Shown: positions 9,865 through 18,447, counted from the first letter of the stretch. The stretch is DNA of 64,000 bases from Microbulbifer marinus (GCF_900107725.1 NZ_FNQO01000002.1:310001-374000); one strand, 5' to 3'. The notes: generated from the sequence alone by a model not told the origin. Numbers and translations are program-made.

Positions 9865-10308
9865 CTATTCAGCCCCGACCAGTATCGCGTTCAGCGCGCG
9901 GCGTATTGACGGCGGAATCGGCACCGACCGGTTGGTCGCCCGCTCGACGAATACATGGGTGAAGCGGCCAAATGCGCAGGCTGATTCCTCGCAGCGCCGG
10001 AAAATCCCCACGCCGTAAGTGACGGAGCTGTTACCCATTTTCTCGACCCTGAGCCCCGCCTCTATCTCTTGTGGATAGGCGATTGGCGCGCGGTAGTCAC
10101 AACTGGAGTTCACGACAAAACCGACTACCGGCGCATCGTGAATATCCAGGCCCCCATCTTCGATCAGGTAGCGATTTACTGCGCTGTCGAAATAGGAGTA
10201 ATAGGTCACATTGTTTACATGGCCGTAGATATCGTTGTCCATCCAGCGAGTGGTGATCGGGTAAAAAACCCGGTAATTGTCCCGGGCTTGGCCGCTTATG
10301 TCTGCCAT
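9865..10308 (-). CDS. Acyl-CoA thioesterase, 4-hydroxybenzoyl-CoA thioesterase (hotdog) family
   Basis: 147 residues with the family signature TRWMDNDIYGHVNNVTYYSYFDSAVNRYL near the N-terminus; the Asp of the DxxGHVNN segment is the catalytic residue in YbgC/FadM-like enzymes. The rest fits a single hotdog fold. It hydrolyses thioesters of CoA in the cytoplasm. The acyl chain preferred is unknown. It is the last ordinary gene before the atypical cassette-like stretch at 10.4-13.1 kb. Confidence 0.85.
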   Translation of the reverse strand: MADISGQARDNYRVFYPITTRWMDNDIYGHVNNVTYYSYFDSAVNRYLIEDGGLDIHDAPVVGFVVNSSCDYRAPIAYPQEIEAGLRVEKMGNSSVTYGVGIFRRCEESACAFGRFTHVFVERATNRSVPIPPSIRRALNAILVGAE

Positions 10309-10390
10309 AGTGGTGTCACCCTGTCGTCATTGGCCGTGCGATAGCGGGCCACAATACGTCTGATTCGTTTGCGCAAGCGATGGTAATCGG

Positions 10391-10426
10391 TCGCCTAACT
10401 GGTGGTATTGGCCACCGGCTAGGCGA
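10391..10426. repeat. Near-perfect 36-base inverted repeat carrying an integron-type core site
   Basis: Two 15-base arms (13/15 matched) around TATTGG. On the minus strand the hairpin begins GCCTAGC and ends GTTAGGC. The latter fits the integron core consensus GTTRRRY exactly. It lies 12 bases past the end of the first attC-like site. It may be a relict recombination site or a transcription end; no clear T-tract follows on the minus strand. Confidence 0.45.
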
Positions 10427-10437
10427 TTTCATCTTGC

Positions 10438-10557
10438 AGTTAACGCCGCGTCAGGGACTACTGAAGCGCCGCACCGTTTTGTGTAAAACGTGAGCGCAGC
10501 GAGCTACACAAAAAAAGGTGCATAGCTTTGGGAGTCGCCTGCAACGCTTTGTTAGCT
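10438..10557 (-). repeat. attC-like recombination site A (about 120 bases)
   Basis: On the minus strand the site begins AGCTAAC and ends GTTAACT. The outer arms (GCGTTGCAGGCGACT against the complement of the other end, GCGTCAGGGACT) match imperfectly, as attC R/L boxes do. The centre forms a second stem: GCACC with GGTGC, and TTTTTGTGTA with TTACACAAAA. Size and layout resemble the longer attC sites of chromosomal integrons. It sits directly downstream of the serine hydrolase gene. Confidence 0.7.
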
Positions 10558-10598
10558 GTTTATCAGTGAGAGTCGTTTTCTGGTTCACATGAATCTTG

Positions 10599-11810
10599 TT
10601 AGATAAAAGCTGGCAGGATCCTCTCTGCGGTTATTTGGAGGGTACTGTTATCTCTATCATGCGCAGTAACCATTACCATCAGATCAAGCTCCTCGATCAG
10701 AATGATATACTGGCCACCACCACCCTGAGCAGATGCGCTGAAGTAGCTTTTGTTGCCATATTTCAAATCTGCAGTCCACCAGAAATAACCGTACCCCTGA
10801 TTAGAGACATCTTTGCCGCCGCCGAAGACGTCATCATCACCGGTATAGATGATCCTGTTGGTTGCTTTGTCGACAAAGGCTTCTGGAATGAGCTGTTCGC
10901 CATTCCATTTTCCTTTGTTCATAGCCAGGATTCCCCACTTGACCATAGCGCGTGATGTCATACTCACGCGCCAGCCAGCTTCTGGCAGGCCACTATCGGC
11001 AGTTCGCCAGTGATAATTCGTGATGCCCATTTTTTCGAGAAGTTCATTTTTGATGAATTCCTGGGCCGTCCCCGGCACAACGGCGTCAATGACTTGCATC
11101 ACCAAAGGTGGATTAAAGTTTCCATATGAAAAGCTCTGAGACTCTAAGGTAATAGGCGCGCTATGCTCTAGAAGGGCCTGAACTTGGCGCTGTCCTTTCA
11201 ATTTGTTTGGATTTTTCTCAAATTCTTCTCTCTGTTCTTTACTGATGCGGAGCCCTCCCCGCATAGTCAATGCCTTGTGGAGCGTGACTTGTTCTGCTCC
11301 CTCAACAAATTTTTTTGGGTCCAGGTCTTTGAGAAAGCTAACCAACGGCTTGTCTAAATCGGCCATGGTCAGATAACCCAACTGGATTGCGCGGCCAAGC
11401 GCCAAGCCGGTGTAGGCTTTAGTCGCTGACGCTTGCGGATGGGGCAGGTTGATGCGACCGCGTAAATAATAGGATTCAAATAAGAGCTTGCCTTTATGGG
11501 CGATCAGCAGGCTGTCGAAGTTACCGTGCTTACCGTCAGCGATCTCCTGAGCCAGCTTGATAAGCATGTTTTTATTGCCGCCATCAATGCCTAATTCGCC
11601 CACGACAATCCCGTCTTTCCTGTCCGCCGGCGCTGTATCGATAAAGGCTTTGTCGAGATAGGGAACATCTCTGAATGAGAGTACGGCCTCAGCGGCATTA
11701 GCCTCCGGTGAGGGGCCATTATTTTCTTCGGCGCTTGCCGCGGTAAAGCTACCGAAACTGCTTAATAGTGCGACAGTGAGTAAGCTCTTAACTTTTAATT
11801 TGATGGTCAT
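10599..11810 (-). CDS. Exported serine hydrolase, beta-lactamase / penicillin-binding-protein-like family
   Basis: 403 residues from the ATG at 11810, preferred because AGGAG lies seven bases before it; an upstream in-frame ATG at 11840 has none. A signal peptide covers about residues 1-27. The SxxK motif is SATK (S128, K131), the second motif is YGN (Y229-N231), and AQGGGGQY near the C-terminus stands where KTG/HTG lies. This is the class C beta-lactamase fold used by esterases, peptidases and lactamases alike, so activity on antibiotics is possible but not shown. Codon and base use are more AT-rich than the flanks, and an attC-like site follows the stop. It is probably a mobile cassette gene. 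Confidence 0.85.
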   Translation of the reverse strand: MTIKLKVKSLLTVALLSSFGSFTAASAEENNGPSPEANAAEAVLSFRDVPYLDKAFIDTAPADRKDGIVVGELGIDGGNKNMLIKLAQEIADGKHGNFDSLLIAHKGKLLFESYYLRGRINLPHPQASATKAYTGLALGRAIQLGYLTMADLDKPLVSFLKDLDPKKFVEGAEQVTLHKALTMRGGLRISKEQREEFEKNPNKLKGQRQVQALLEHSAPITLESQSFSYGNFNPPLVMQVIDAVVPGTAQEFIKNELLEKMGITNYHWRTADSGLPEAGWRVSMTSRAMVKWGILAMNKGKWNGEQLIPEAFVDKATNRIIYTGDDDVFGGGKDVSNQGYGYFWWTADLKYGNKSYFSASAQGGGGQYIILIEELDLMVMVTAHDRDNSTLQITAERILPAFI

Positions 11811-12027
11811 ATTAACACTCCTGTTATTAACAAGCCTCATGCAAGGTAAGATCAGCGCTTACAGTGGGCCGCTCTTTATCTTTATTTTGAAATCAACGGA
11901 TCATTTAACTTCTCTTAAATTTGATTGAACAATCTGTCAATTTAACTAGACTAGTTTCAAACTACGTGACGTCATTATGACTTTTAGCTGATCTTGTTCT
12001 GATGGCAAAAAATAACTTGTTAAGTAC

Positions 12028-12088
12028 AGCTAATGCCCACAACAGGGGCGGCCGAAGGCCGCAGCTTCACTGCCTGTGATTGTTATGT
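12028..12088 (-). repeat. attC-like recombination site C (about 60 bases, degenerate core)
   Basis: On the minus strand it begins CATAACAA and ends GCATTAGCTG. CACAGG pairs with CCTGTTGTG, and GCGGCC-TTC-GGCCGC forms the tip. The 3' core reads ATTAGCT, with A in place of the normally invariant G. It is therefore either a mutated site or a different kind of hairpin. It lies 14 bases past the stop of the small exported protein, where a cassette site is expected. Confidence 0.5.
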
Positions 12089-12101
12089 ATTGATGCGGCA
12101 C

Positions 12102-12383
12102 TTACTTGGAATTCCGTGATGAGGCCAGGGCCACCACTATTTGCATTGCCTGCTCTTCAGTGAATCCCTGTTTTTTTAGGGATAAATACAACTCTCTGAA
12201 ATATTTTGCTTGCGCCTCCAAGAGCTCAGGATTACCGAGCGCTTCTAGCTGTGCCTTGAGCATAGGAACAAGCATGTTCATGTTAGGACCAGCGCTAGTT
12301 GGCGCCGGCATCTGAGATTGGGCATACGCATTGCCTACGAAGAGACACAGCACAATTGAAACAATGGTAGCTAGATTATTCAT
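12102..12383 (-). CDS. Small exported protein, unknown function (cassette gene)
   Basis: 93 residues with a clear signal peptide (MNNLATIVSIVLCLFVGNAYA, cleavage before QSQ). The mature part is short and helical, with a Met/Pro-rich stretch (MPAPTSAGPNMNMLVPMLKAQL) and a C-terminal helix, EEQAMQIVVALAS. I recognise no family. The start has an AAGGAAG ribosome site, and the leader begins right after attC-like site B, as expected for a cassette. Probably periplasmic. Confidence 0.65.
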   Translation of the reverse strand: MNNLATIVSIVLCLFVGNAYAQSQMPAPTSAGPNMNMLVPMLKAQLEALGNPELLEAQAKYFRELYLSLKKQGFTEEQAMQIVVALASSRNSK

Positions 12384-12408
12384 AATTCTTCCTTGATGTA
12401 GCTCGGAT

Positions 12409-12488
12409 ACATAACGTCGCCAACACGCGCCGAGTATTACGAGGTCCCGCTACAGCTCTACTGGGCGAAGTGCTTGGCATTGTTAGTG
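12409..12488 (-). repeat. attC-like recombination site B (about 80 bases)
   Basis: On the minus strand the site begins CACTAACAATGCCAAG and ends GGCGACGTTATGT. The arms TAAC..GCCAAGCAC..GCCCAGTA and (reverse complement of the far end) TAAC..GCCAACACG..GCCGAGTA align closely, with the mismatches typical of attC. The TAA stop of the upstream gene lies inside the first core (CACTAAC). The best-formed of the three sites. Confidence 0.72.
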
Positions 12489-12971
12489 ACGCGGTTCAAA
12501 ATTGGCTCGGCGGTGACTGCTTATCATGTGTCCGCCAACGACGAATGTAGCGACGCTACACGCAATTACTAAGATCCAGAATAAGGTGCCCCCGCCTATC
12601 ACTATACCCACAGCTGGAACCCGTACGGCGATTTCCGAGAACATTGCTGCGATTAGTCCAACATAGGACCATAGCATGAGATCGTAGTGTATTCTTAACC
12701 AGTTCCGGCTCTTTCGAAAAAGCACTGGTGCCGACACACCACCCGTAGCGAATGCAAGTGACCCGATTGCCATCAAGTGATAAGGTCCGAAAGAATATAT
12801 TGACTTAGTGAAAAGCGCTGTTAAATTCATTATTACCATGGCGCTAAAAAATATGTAGCCTAGGACTTTATGCTGTTTCGTACCTTTTCTCAAAAGAACT
12901 ACTAGCCCACCGATTACTATCGCAATAACCGCGCATAAAGTATGTATAAGTCCGAAATTCGAACTGAACAT
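12483..12971 (-). CDS. DUF2306-like integral membrane protein (cassette gene)
   Basis: About 162 residues with five hydrophobic segments (near residues 5-27, 38-57, 65-84, 100-120 and 127-150). HTLCAVIAIVIGG, KQHKVLGYIFF and HYDLMLWSYVGL show the spaced His residues seen in DUF2306 membrane proteins, sometimes compared with heme-binding families. The longest frame starts at 12983, but GGAGGAAAGA lies within its first codons and precisely before the ATG at 12971, which I take as the start. Its stop overlaps attC-like site B. Function unknown. Confidence 0.7.
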   Translation of the reverse strand: MFSSNFGLIHTLCAVIAIVIGGLVVLLRKGTKQHKVLGYIFFSAMVIMNLTALFTKSIYSFGPYHLMAIGSLAFATGGVSAPVLFRKSRNWLRIHYDLMLWSYVGLIAAMFSEIAVRVPAVGIVIGGGTLFWILVIACSVATFVVGGHMISSHRRANFEPRH

Positions 12972-13449
12972 TCTTTCCTCCATGAATCGCTAAAATGTGT
13001 ATCGTAGTCGTCAGGTAACATATTCCAGCGACTCATATTCCTGAATCTAAATCCCGTAAGAATTATTCCAAACTCACGGCCGGTCAAGGTTTTCTGAAGT
13101 TAACCCTTTTAGTACCAACTAGCGAAAGCAGCCTCACGGCTCATATCCCGTTTTTTAGTCCCCTCGTAATTCATTGATTTATTTCTTTTTTCCTGGTTTT
13201 TACCAAGCGGCCAAAATATTAGTCGCGGGGGCCGAAATCTCGGCCAGGGTTTGGTCACTTGCCAGCTATGGAGGTCAGATAGACAGGGGGTTGGGATGTG
13301 TCACCTCCACCAAGCGGCGCTGGAAACCTTTTTTGGCGTGGCAGTCTGTAGAGTACAAGTTGGTTGTTGGCCGGCGATTCTTGGCGTGACAGAACCGCCA
13401 TGCACCCACACGATAATGCGTCGATGCATTGGCGAGAAAAAGTGGGTTA
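12972..13449. other. 478-base AT-richer gap upstream of the cassette-like genes
   Basis: No convincing gene. A GTTAAC core at 13099-13104 and two copies of CTCACGGC, 60 bases apart (13073 and 13133), are the only structured items I see. If the three genes downstream are cassettes, an attI-type site or a further attC would be expected here, but no paired arms are visible. Confidence 0.5.
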
Positions 13450-15153
13450 CTAGATAGATCCCTGCACTTGCCCAGAGCGGTTCGCAGCTTTACTCGAGCC
13501 TTTGGAGGCAGCAAATATTTTGCGCAGCAGTGGTAGCCCTTTTTGCAGACCGAGGATACTCTGCGCAGTAACCAGACCGGCAAACATGGCACCGGCGACG
13601 CCGCAGCTCATGACATCCTGGCCGGTCAGGTACAGGCCGCCGATGCGGGTCTGCGGTCGCAGCCAGCGCTGTTCGAAACGGTTCGGGTCGTGGTCCAGTC
13701 CGTAGATTTCACCACGGGGATAGAAGCAGAAATAGTCGGTCGACAGCGGTGTGGACAATTCACAGTAATCGATCTGGCCGCGCAGCTGCGGGAAGTGCTT
13801 GTACAGGTGTTCGAGCAGGCGCTGGCTGTACTTTTCCTTGAGCAGCTCGTAGTCCTCGCCGCGCTTGCCCCAGGGCTTGTCGTGCCACTCGGCAAACCAT
13901 TCGTATTTGGCCGGTGCGACGATTTCGATGGTCGCGCGGCCGGGATAGCGCTGGCTGAAACTCGGGTCCTTGGCGGACGGGAAGGAAATATAGACGAGGG
14001 GGATTTCCGCTTCGCTGTCGGCGAGGAATTTCTGCACCTCGCTCTCGTAGTCCGCACTCGGGTACAGCCAGTAGTTGGTCTTCGGTAGCCCCAGCTCTTC
14101 CGCCGTTTTCTGCAGTCCGATATACAGGCAGATGTGGGCCATCGACGGCCGCACCGTTTGCAGGTCATGGCTGTAACCGGCGCGCTCGCTGGCGCTCTGC
14201 GGCAGCAGTCGCTCAAAGGTATTGAACACGCCCGCGCCAGAAATCACCAACGGCGCTTCGATTTCGGTGCCGTCGGCCATGCGCACGCCACGCACCCGGT
14301 TACCGTCGAGCAGGATGGTTTCCACCTGCGCGTAGGTGAACACCTCGCCACCGCCGGATTGAATCTGCGGGATGATCGTTTCCGCAATCTGGCTGGCGCC
14401 GCCGACCGGGTAGTAACCGCCATACAGGTAGTGCTTCACGATCAGCGCGTGGATGATGAAACTGCCGGTCTTCGGCGTCATGCCGTTGTCGCCCCACTGA
14501 CCGGTCAGTACGGCAATCAGTTTTTCGTTGCCAGTGAGTTCGCGCAACACTTCATAGGTGGTCTTGTTCAGCCAGGCGGGTTCATGCAGTTTGCGCCACA
14601 GCCTGATCGCCGGGCCGCACCAGCGCGGCAGCAGCTTTTCCATCGTCAGCAGCGGCATCGCCTTGGCCACCGCATTCACCCGCCGCAGGTATTCCTCGAT
14701 AGTGCGTTCTTCGCCGGGGAAGCGCCGCACCATTTCCGCGACAAATTCGTCGCGCCCGGCGCGCAGATCGTACTGCTCGCCGCCGATGCAGATGCGATCG
14801 TAGGTCTGATCCATCGGCGCCCACTGCAGCTTGCCGGCAGAGAGGAAATCGAACAGCTGGCGGGTCATCGTCGGGTGCTCGCCGACGTCGCCGATATAGT
14901 GGACGCCGACATCCCACTCGTAGCCGTTGCGGTCGTAGGCATGGGTAAAACCGCCGGCGGTGTAGTGCTGTTCCAGTACCAGCACCTTTTTGCCGCTGGC
15001 GCTCAGCATGGCCGCAGTGGTCAGCCCGCCGATGCCGGAACCGATCACGACGGCGTCATAGGGGCCCTCGAGGCGGGAGGAACGGTAGCGCCGGCCGACA
15101 CGCAGGCGGCTCGGTTTGGGCGCAGTGCGCGCCTTGTCGGTGGAATTCGCCAT
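13450..15153 (-). CDS. FAD-dependent oxidoreductase, phytoene desaturase / retinol saturase-like
   Basis: 567 residues. A dinucleotide-binding motif, VVIGSGIGGLTTAAMLSASG (about residues 34-53), is followed by VLVLEQHYTAGGFTHAY, the GG-doublet block of the CrtI/CrtISO/retinol saturase superfamily. GGLYLTGQDVMSCGVAGAMFAGL near the C-terminus is the second FAD-binding block. Members desaturate, isomerise or saturate polyenes and related lipids, using FAD. No carotenoid genes lie nearby, so the substrate is open. It is divergent from ohr across a 208-base gap holding an 18-base inverted repeat. Confidence 0.85.
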   Translation of the reverse strand: MANSTDKARTAPKPSRLRVGRRYRSSRLEGPYDAVVIGSGIGGLTTAAMLSASGKKVLVLEQHYTAGGFTHAYDRNGYEWDVGVHYIGDVGEHPTMTRQLFDFLSAGKLQWAPMDQTYDRICIGGEQYDLRAGRDEFVAEMVRRFPGEERTIEEYLRRVNAVAKAMPLLTMEKLLPRWCGPAIRLWRKLHEPAWLNKTTYEVLRELTGNEKLIAVLTGQWGDNGMTPKTGSFIIHALIVKHYLYGGYYPVGGASQIAETIIPQIQSGGGEVFTYAQVETILLDGNRVRGVRMADGTEIEAPLVISGAGVFNTFERLLPQSASERAGYSHDLQTVRPSMAHICLYIGLQKTAEELGLPKTNYWLYPSADYESEVQKFLADSEAEIPLVYISFPSAKDPSFSQRYPGRATIEIVAPAKYEWFAEWHDKPWGKRGEDYELLKEKYSQRLLEHLYKHFPQLRGQIDYCELSTPLSTDYFCFYPRGEIYGLDHDPNRFEQRWLRPQTRIGGLYLTGQDVMSCGVAGAMFAGLVTAQSILGLQKGLPLLRKIFAASKGSSKAANRSGQVQGSI

Positions 15154-15208
15154 GGGGGCTCTCGTCGCTATTGTTGTTGTCGGTCAACCTTAGCGCCCTC
15201 CACACGAC

Positions 15209-15226
15209 TATGCAACAAGTTGCATA
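15209..15226. promoter_or_regulatory. Perfect inverted repeat in the gap upstream of ohr (possible MarR-family operator)
   Basis: TATGCAAC-AA-GTTGCATA, arms of 8 perfectly matched. ohr genes are often controlled by the MarR-family repressor OhrR, and this repeat lies between the divergent FAD oxidoreductase and ohr. No ohrR gene is in the window, so the binding protein is an inference. Confidence 0.45.
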
Positions 15227-15361
15227 TATCGCGTCGACTCCCTGCGCTGGTCTGCATAAAAATGTCACACGAGCAGGCGTCGGTCCACGCCGCAAGTGCG
15301 AGCTCGCGCAGCAACCGCGAATCGCTTCTAGACTACAGCATCAGTCAACGAGGGCACTGTC

Positions 15362-15790
15362 ATGAAAGTACTCTACAAAGCCGTGGCCACCGCCACCGGG
15401 GGCCGTGATGGCCAGGCCAAATCTTCGGATGGCATCCTGGACGTGAAACTCAGGACGCCAAAGGAATTGGGCGGCCCGGGCGGCGACGCCACCAATCCAG
15501 AACAGCTGTTCGCGGCGGGTTACTCCGCCTGCTTTATCGGCGCGATCAAATTTGTCGCCGGCAAGGAAAAGGTCGAGGTGCCGGAAGACACCAGCGTGCG
15601 CGGTGAGGTGGGCATCGGCCCGATCAATGACGGAAAAGGCTTTGGCCTCGATATCGACCTATTTGTCAGCCTGCCAGGGCTCGATCGGGAGGTCGCCGAA
15701 AAGCTGGTCAATCGCGCCCACGAGGAAGTCTGCCCCTACTCCCACGCGACCCGCGGCAATGTGGATGTGCGCCTGCATATTTCCACCTGA
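15362..15790 (+). CDS. ohr: Organic hydroperoxide resistance protein (OsmC/Ohr family)
   Basis: 142 residues, the normal Ohr length. The two catalytic Cys are present: C57 in [10 protein letters not shown] and C124 in [12 protein letters not shown], both in the Ohr-specific context (the second is VCPYS). The enzyme reduces organic and fatty-acid hydroperoxides in the cytoplasm, recycled by lipoylated proteins. It is monocistronic. The inverted repeat at 15209 may be its operator. Confidence 0.95.
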   Translation: MKVLYKAVATATGGRDGQAKSSDGILDVKLRTPKELGGPGGDATNPEQLFAAGYSACFIGAIKFVAGKEKVEVPEDTSVRGEVGIGPINDGKGFGLDIDLFVSLPGLDREVAEKLVNRAHEEVCPYSHATRGNVDVRLHIST

Positions 15791-16113
15791 ACCGGGCACT
15801 CGCGAGCAGCTGTCAGCACCACAAGCTGGGCTGGGGAACCCGGGACAAGTGGCCTTATGAACATCATCGAATACTTCGATCCAACCAAGATTATCAATGC
15901 CGCATCGAGGACCGATCGGCGTATAGGCACCGGGGCAGTACTCCAAAGAAACCATTTACCGATCAACACGCAAAAGATAGGTTTTCCGATGCCGTAACGC
16001 CTGAACATGCACAGGGTTTTGATAACGCAGGAGATGGAGACTGTTTCCTGAGCCACCCTGACACAGGCAAAAAAGCAGGAAAGTGCCGCAGCGAGCGTTG
16101 CGCGGCGTTGCCG
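15791..16113. other. 323-base gap without a supported gene
   Basis: Between ohr and the hutG stop. A 46-codon plus frame from 15857 and short minus frames have no ribosome site, motif or recognisable product. No clear terminator hairpin was found. Confidence 0.5.
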
Positions 16114-17073
16114 TTAAGCCTTGTCCGCGACGCCATTGGCAATCTGAAAACCAATCCGTGCTGCCGTGCGTGCGGCGTGATCCTCGATATCGAAATAGGG
16201 ATTGAACTCCGCCATATCGGCGAGACAGACCTTATTCGAATCCAGCACCGTATCCAGCAGCGGCTCGAACAGTTCCAGTGGCACGCCGCGACCGGCCGGG
16301 GCACTGACCGCCGGCATTATCGCCGCCGGGAATACGTCCAGGCAGATGGTCAGATAAACGAAGTCCACGCCGTCGATAAATTCGCGGATCTGCGCCTGCA
16401 CATTGTCCAGATTCCAGCTGGTGATTTCGCGGTCGCGGATCACCTTGGCGCCCAGCTCGTCGGCGCGGTTGTACAGGGCCGGCGTATTGGCATGGTCGGC
16501 GGCCCCGACGCAGAGGTAATTGAACGGGCGGCCGTTGAGCTCGCACTGCTCGGAGATCTGGTAAAAGGGAGTGCCGGATGAACCCTTGGGTGCCGGGATA
16601 CGCAGATCCAGGTGGGCATCGAAGTTGATAATGCCAAGTGTCTTGTCCCGCTGCTGTTCGCGCATCCAGCGCGCAATACCCTGGTAGCTGCCGAACGCAA
16701 TTTCGTGACCGCCACCGAGCACCAGCGGAAAGTGGCCGCCATTCAGCAGTTCCGTAATACGCGCACCGAGCAGAGACTGGCCGGATTCCAGGTCCTCTCT
16801 CTCGACTTTCACATTGCCGGCATCGTACAGCGGCGCGTCGAAAGTTGCGGGCAGGCTGGCCATCGCCAGACGAAGGATGCGCGGCCCTTTGGCCGCACCG
16901 ATACGGCCCTTATTGCGGCGCACGCCCTCGTCGGAGACGAAGCCGAGAATTGCCAGGCCGGGTTCGCTATCCAGTTGCAGCGGCGTGATGCGCTGGTGCC
17001 AGCGCTCGCCGGCCTTGCCGTCTTCGGTATCGGTGCGGCCGCTCCACAAGTGCATATCAGCCAGCTGTAACAT
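16114..17073 (-). CDS. hutG: Formimidoylglutamase HutG (arginase superfamily)
   Basis: 319 residues. The arginase/ureohydrolase metal motifs are present: GGGHEIAFGSY (about 118-128), NFDAHLDLR (about 149-157, the DAHxD motif) and SxCLDVFPAAIMPAVSAP-like TICLDVFPAAI (about 243-253). These Asp and His residues hold two Mn ions. It hydrolyses N-formimino-L-glutamate to glutamate and formamide, the last step of histidine degradation in this locus. The start has an ideal AGGAGG ribosome site five bases before the ATG. The first 17 bases overlap the end of hutI, so the two are translationally coupled. Confidence 0.95.
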   Translation of the reverse strand: MLQLADMHLWSGRTDTEDGKAGERWHQRITPLQLDSEPGLAILGFVSDEGVRRNKGRIGAAKGPRILRLAMASLPATFDAPLYDAGNVKVEREDLESGQSLLGARITELLNGGHFPLVLGGGHEIAFGSYQGIARWMREQQRDKTLGIINFDAHLDLRIPAPKGSSGTPFYQISEQCELNGRPFNYLCVGAADHANTPALYNRADELGAKVIRDREITSWNLDNVQAQIREFIDGVDFVYLTICLDVFPAAIMPAVSAPAGRGVPLELFEPLLDTVLDSNKVCLADMAEFNPYFDIEDHAARTAARIGFQIANGVADKA

Positions 17074-18301
17074 CTCTGCCTCCTACTGTTCTACCAGCGA
17101 AGAAAATCTGCGCCGGTTTCAGCGCGCCTACCTCGTAGGCCAGCTGGTCGGGGGTTTCCATCGGCCACAACACCATATCGGCGCGCAATCCCGGGCGCAG
17201 CACGCCGCGGGAACAGCACAGCCCCAGCGCCCGCGCCGCCGAGCGAGTCACGCCAGCGAGCGCTTCGGCGGGCGTCAGGCCGAACAGGTTGCAGCCCATA
17301 TTCATCATCAGGCGTAGCGACGCGATCGGGCAGCTGCCCGGGTTCAGGTCGGTGGACAGCGCCATACACACGCCCGACGCGCGCAGCTTGTCGATCGGCG
17401 GCATCTGCGTTTCGCGCAGCGTGTAGAAGGCGCCAGGCAGCAGCACCGCGACGGTGCCACTCTCGGCCATGGCTGCCACGTCTGCGTCGGTAATGTATTC
17501 GATGTGATCGACTGACAAGGCACTGGACCTGGCCGCCATCGCCGTGGCGCCGGTGCGCGCCAGCTGCTCCGCATGCACTTTTACCGGCAGGTCCAGCTTC
17601 TGCGCGCAGTCGATCACGCGCTGGCACTGCTCGACCGAAAAAGCGATGGATTCGCAGAACATATCCACGGCATCCGCCAACTGCTCCTTGGCCACCGCCG
17701 GCAGAATTTCCTCACACACCAGATCGATATACTCGTCCGGGCGGCCGTCGTATTCCGGCGGCAGCGCGTGGGCGGCCAGGCAGGTGGTGGTGATTGCCAC
17801 CGGGTGGTGCTGGGCCAGGCGGCGCGCGGTACGCAGCTGTTTCAGTTCCGTGTCCAGGTCGAGGCCGTAACCGGATTTCACTTCGATAGTGGTTGCGCCC
17901 TCTGACATCAGTGCCTGCAGGCGCGGTTCGGCGGCACGATACAACTGCTCGGCACTGGCGGCGCGGGTCGCGCGCACAGTGGAAAGGATGCCACCGCCGG
18001 AGCGCGCGACCTCCTCATAGCTTTCACCACCGAGACGGCGGGCGAATTCCGACGCGCGGTGGCCGCCGTAAACGAGGTGGGTATGGCAGTCGATCAGGCC
18101 CGGCGTCAGCCACTGGCCTTCGCCGTCCAGGGTGGCATCCGGCGCACAGTCCGGCAGTTCCTTGCGCGGTCCCAACCACACAATCTTGCCCCCGGTAACC
18201 GCCACAGCGGCATCCTCGACGGCACCGTAGCCGCCGGCGATGGATGGATCCATGGTGGCCGCATGGACATTGGTAATCAGCAGATCGCAGCGTTCTGTCA
18301 T
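17057..18301 (-). CDS. hutI: Imidazolonepropionase HutI
   Basis: About 414 residues, typical for HutI. The metal site begins with TPGLIDCHTHLVYGGHR (about 69-85), and the later metal ligands and substrate contacts are in KVHAEQLA and SVDHIEYI. STDLNPGSCPIASL is the conserved C-terminal block with the Asp ligand. It is a metal-dependent amidohydrolase that opens imidazolonepropionate to formiminoglutamate. The ATG at 18301 is preferred over a GTG two codons upstream because AAGAG is properly spaced. It is divergent from hutC and likely shares the operator region. Confidence 0.95.
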   Translation of the reverse strand: MTERCDLLITNVHAATMDPSIAGGYGAVEDAAVAVTGGKIVWLGPRKELPDCAPDATLDGEGQWLTPGLIDCHTHLVYGGHRASEFARRLGGESYEEVARSGGGILSTVRATRAASAEQLYRAAEPRLQALMSEGATTIEVKSGYGLDLDTELKQLRTARRLAQHHPVAITTTCLAAHALPPEYDGRPDEYIDLVCEEILPAVAKEQLADAVDMFCESIAFSVEQCQRVIDCAQKLDLPVKVHAEQLARTGATAMAARSSALSVDHIEYITDADVAAMAESGTVAVLLPGAFYTLRETQMPPIDKLRASGVCMALSTDLNPGSCPIASLRLMMNMGCNLFGLTPAEALAGVTRSAARALGLCCSRGVLRPGLRADMVLWPMETPDQLAYEVGALKPAQIFFAGRTVGGRDVTAG

Positions 18302-18447
18302 AGGCACTCTTAATTACCGGCGCTTGCGCGCAGGACGACCTTGTCAGGTGTCAGGGCGGCGCGGTTTTCCTTGTTCTAACCATAGACGTTCGGTCAGTAG
18401 ACCGAATGGGTTTCTCGCCGGGCAGCACAGCTGGCCGTCCGACCGGC

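Noticed and set aside
13174..13457. Short open frames on both strands in the gap upstream of the cassette-like genes
   Set aside because: Low-quality frames without ribosome sites, in AT-rich spacer.
15857..15997. 46-codon plus-strand open frame in the gap after ohr
   Set aside because: No ribosome site, no recognisable motif, and no neighbour that would explain it.
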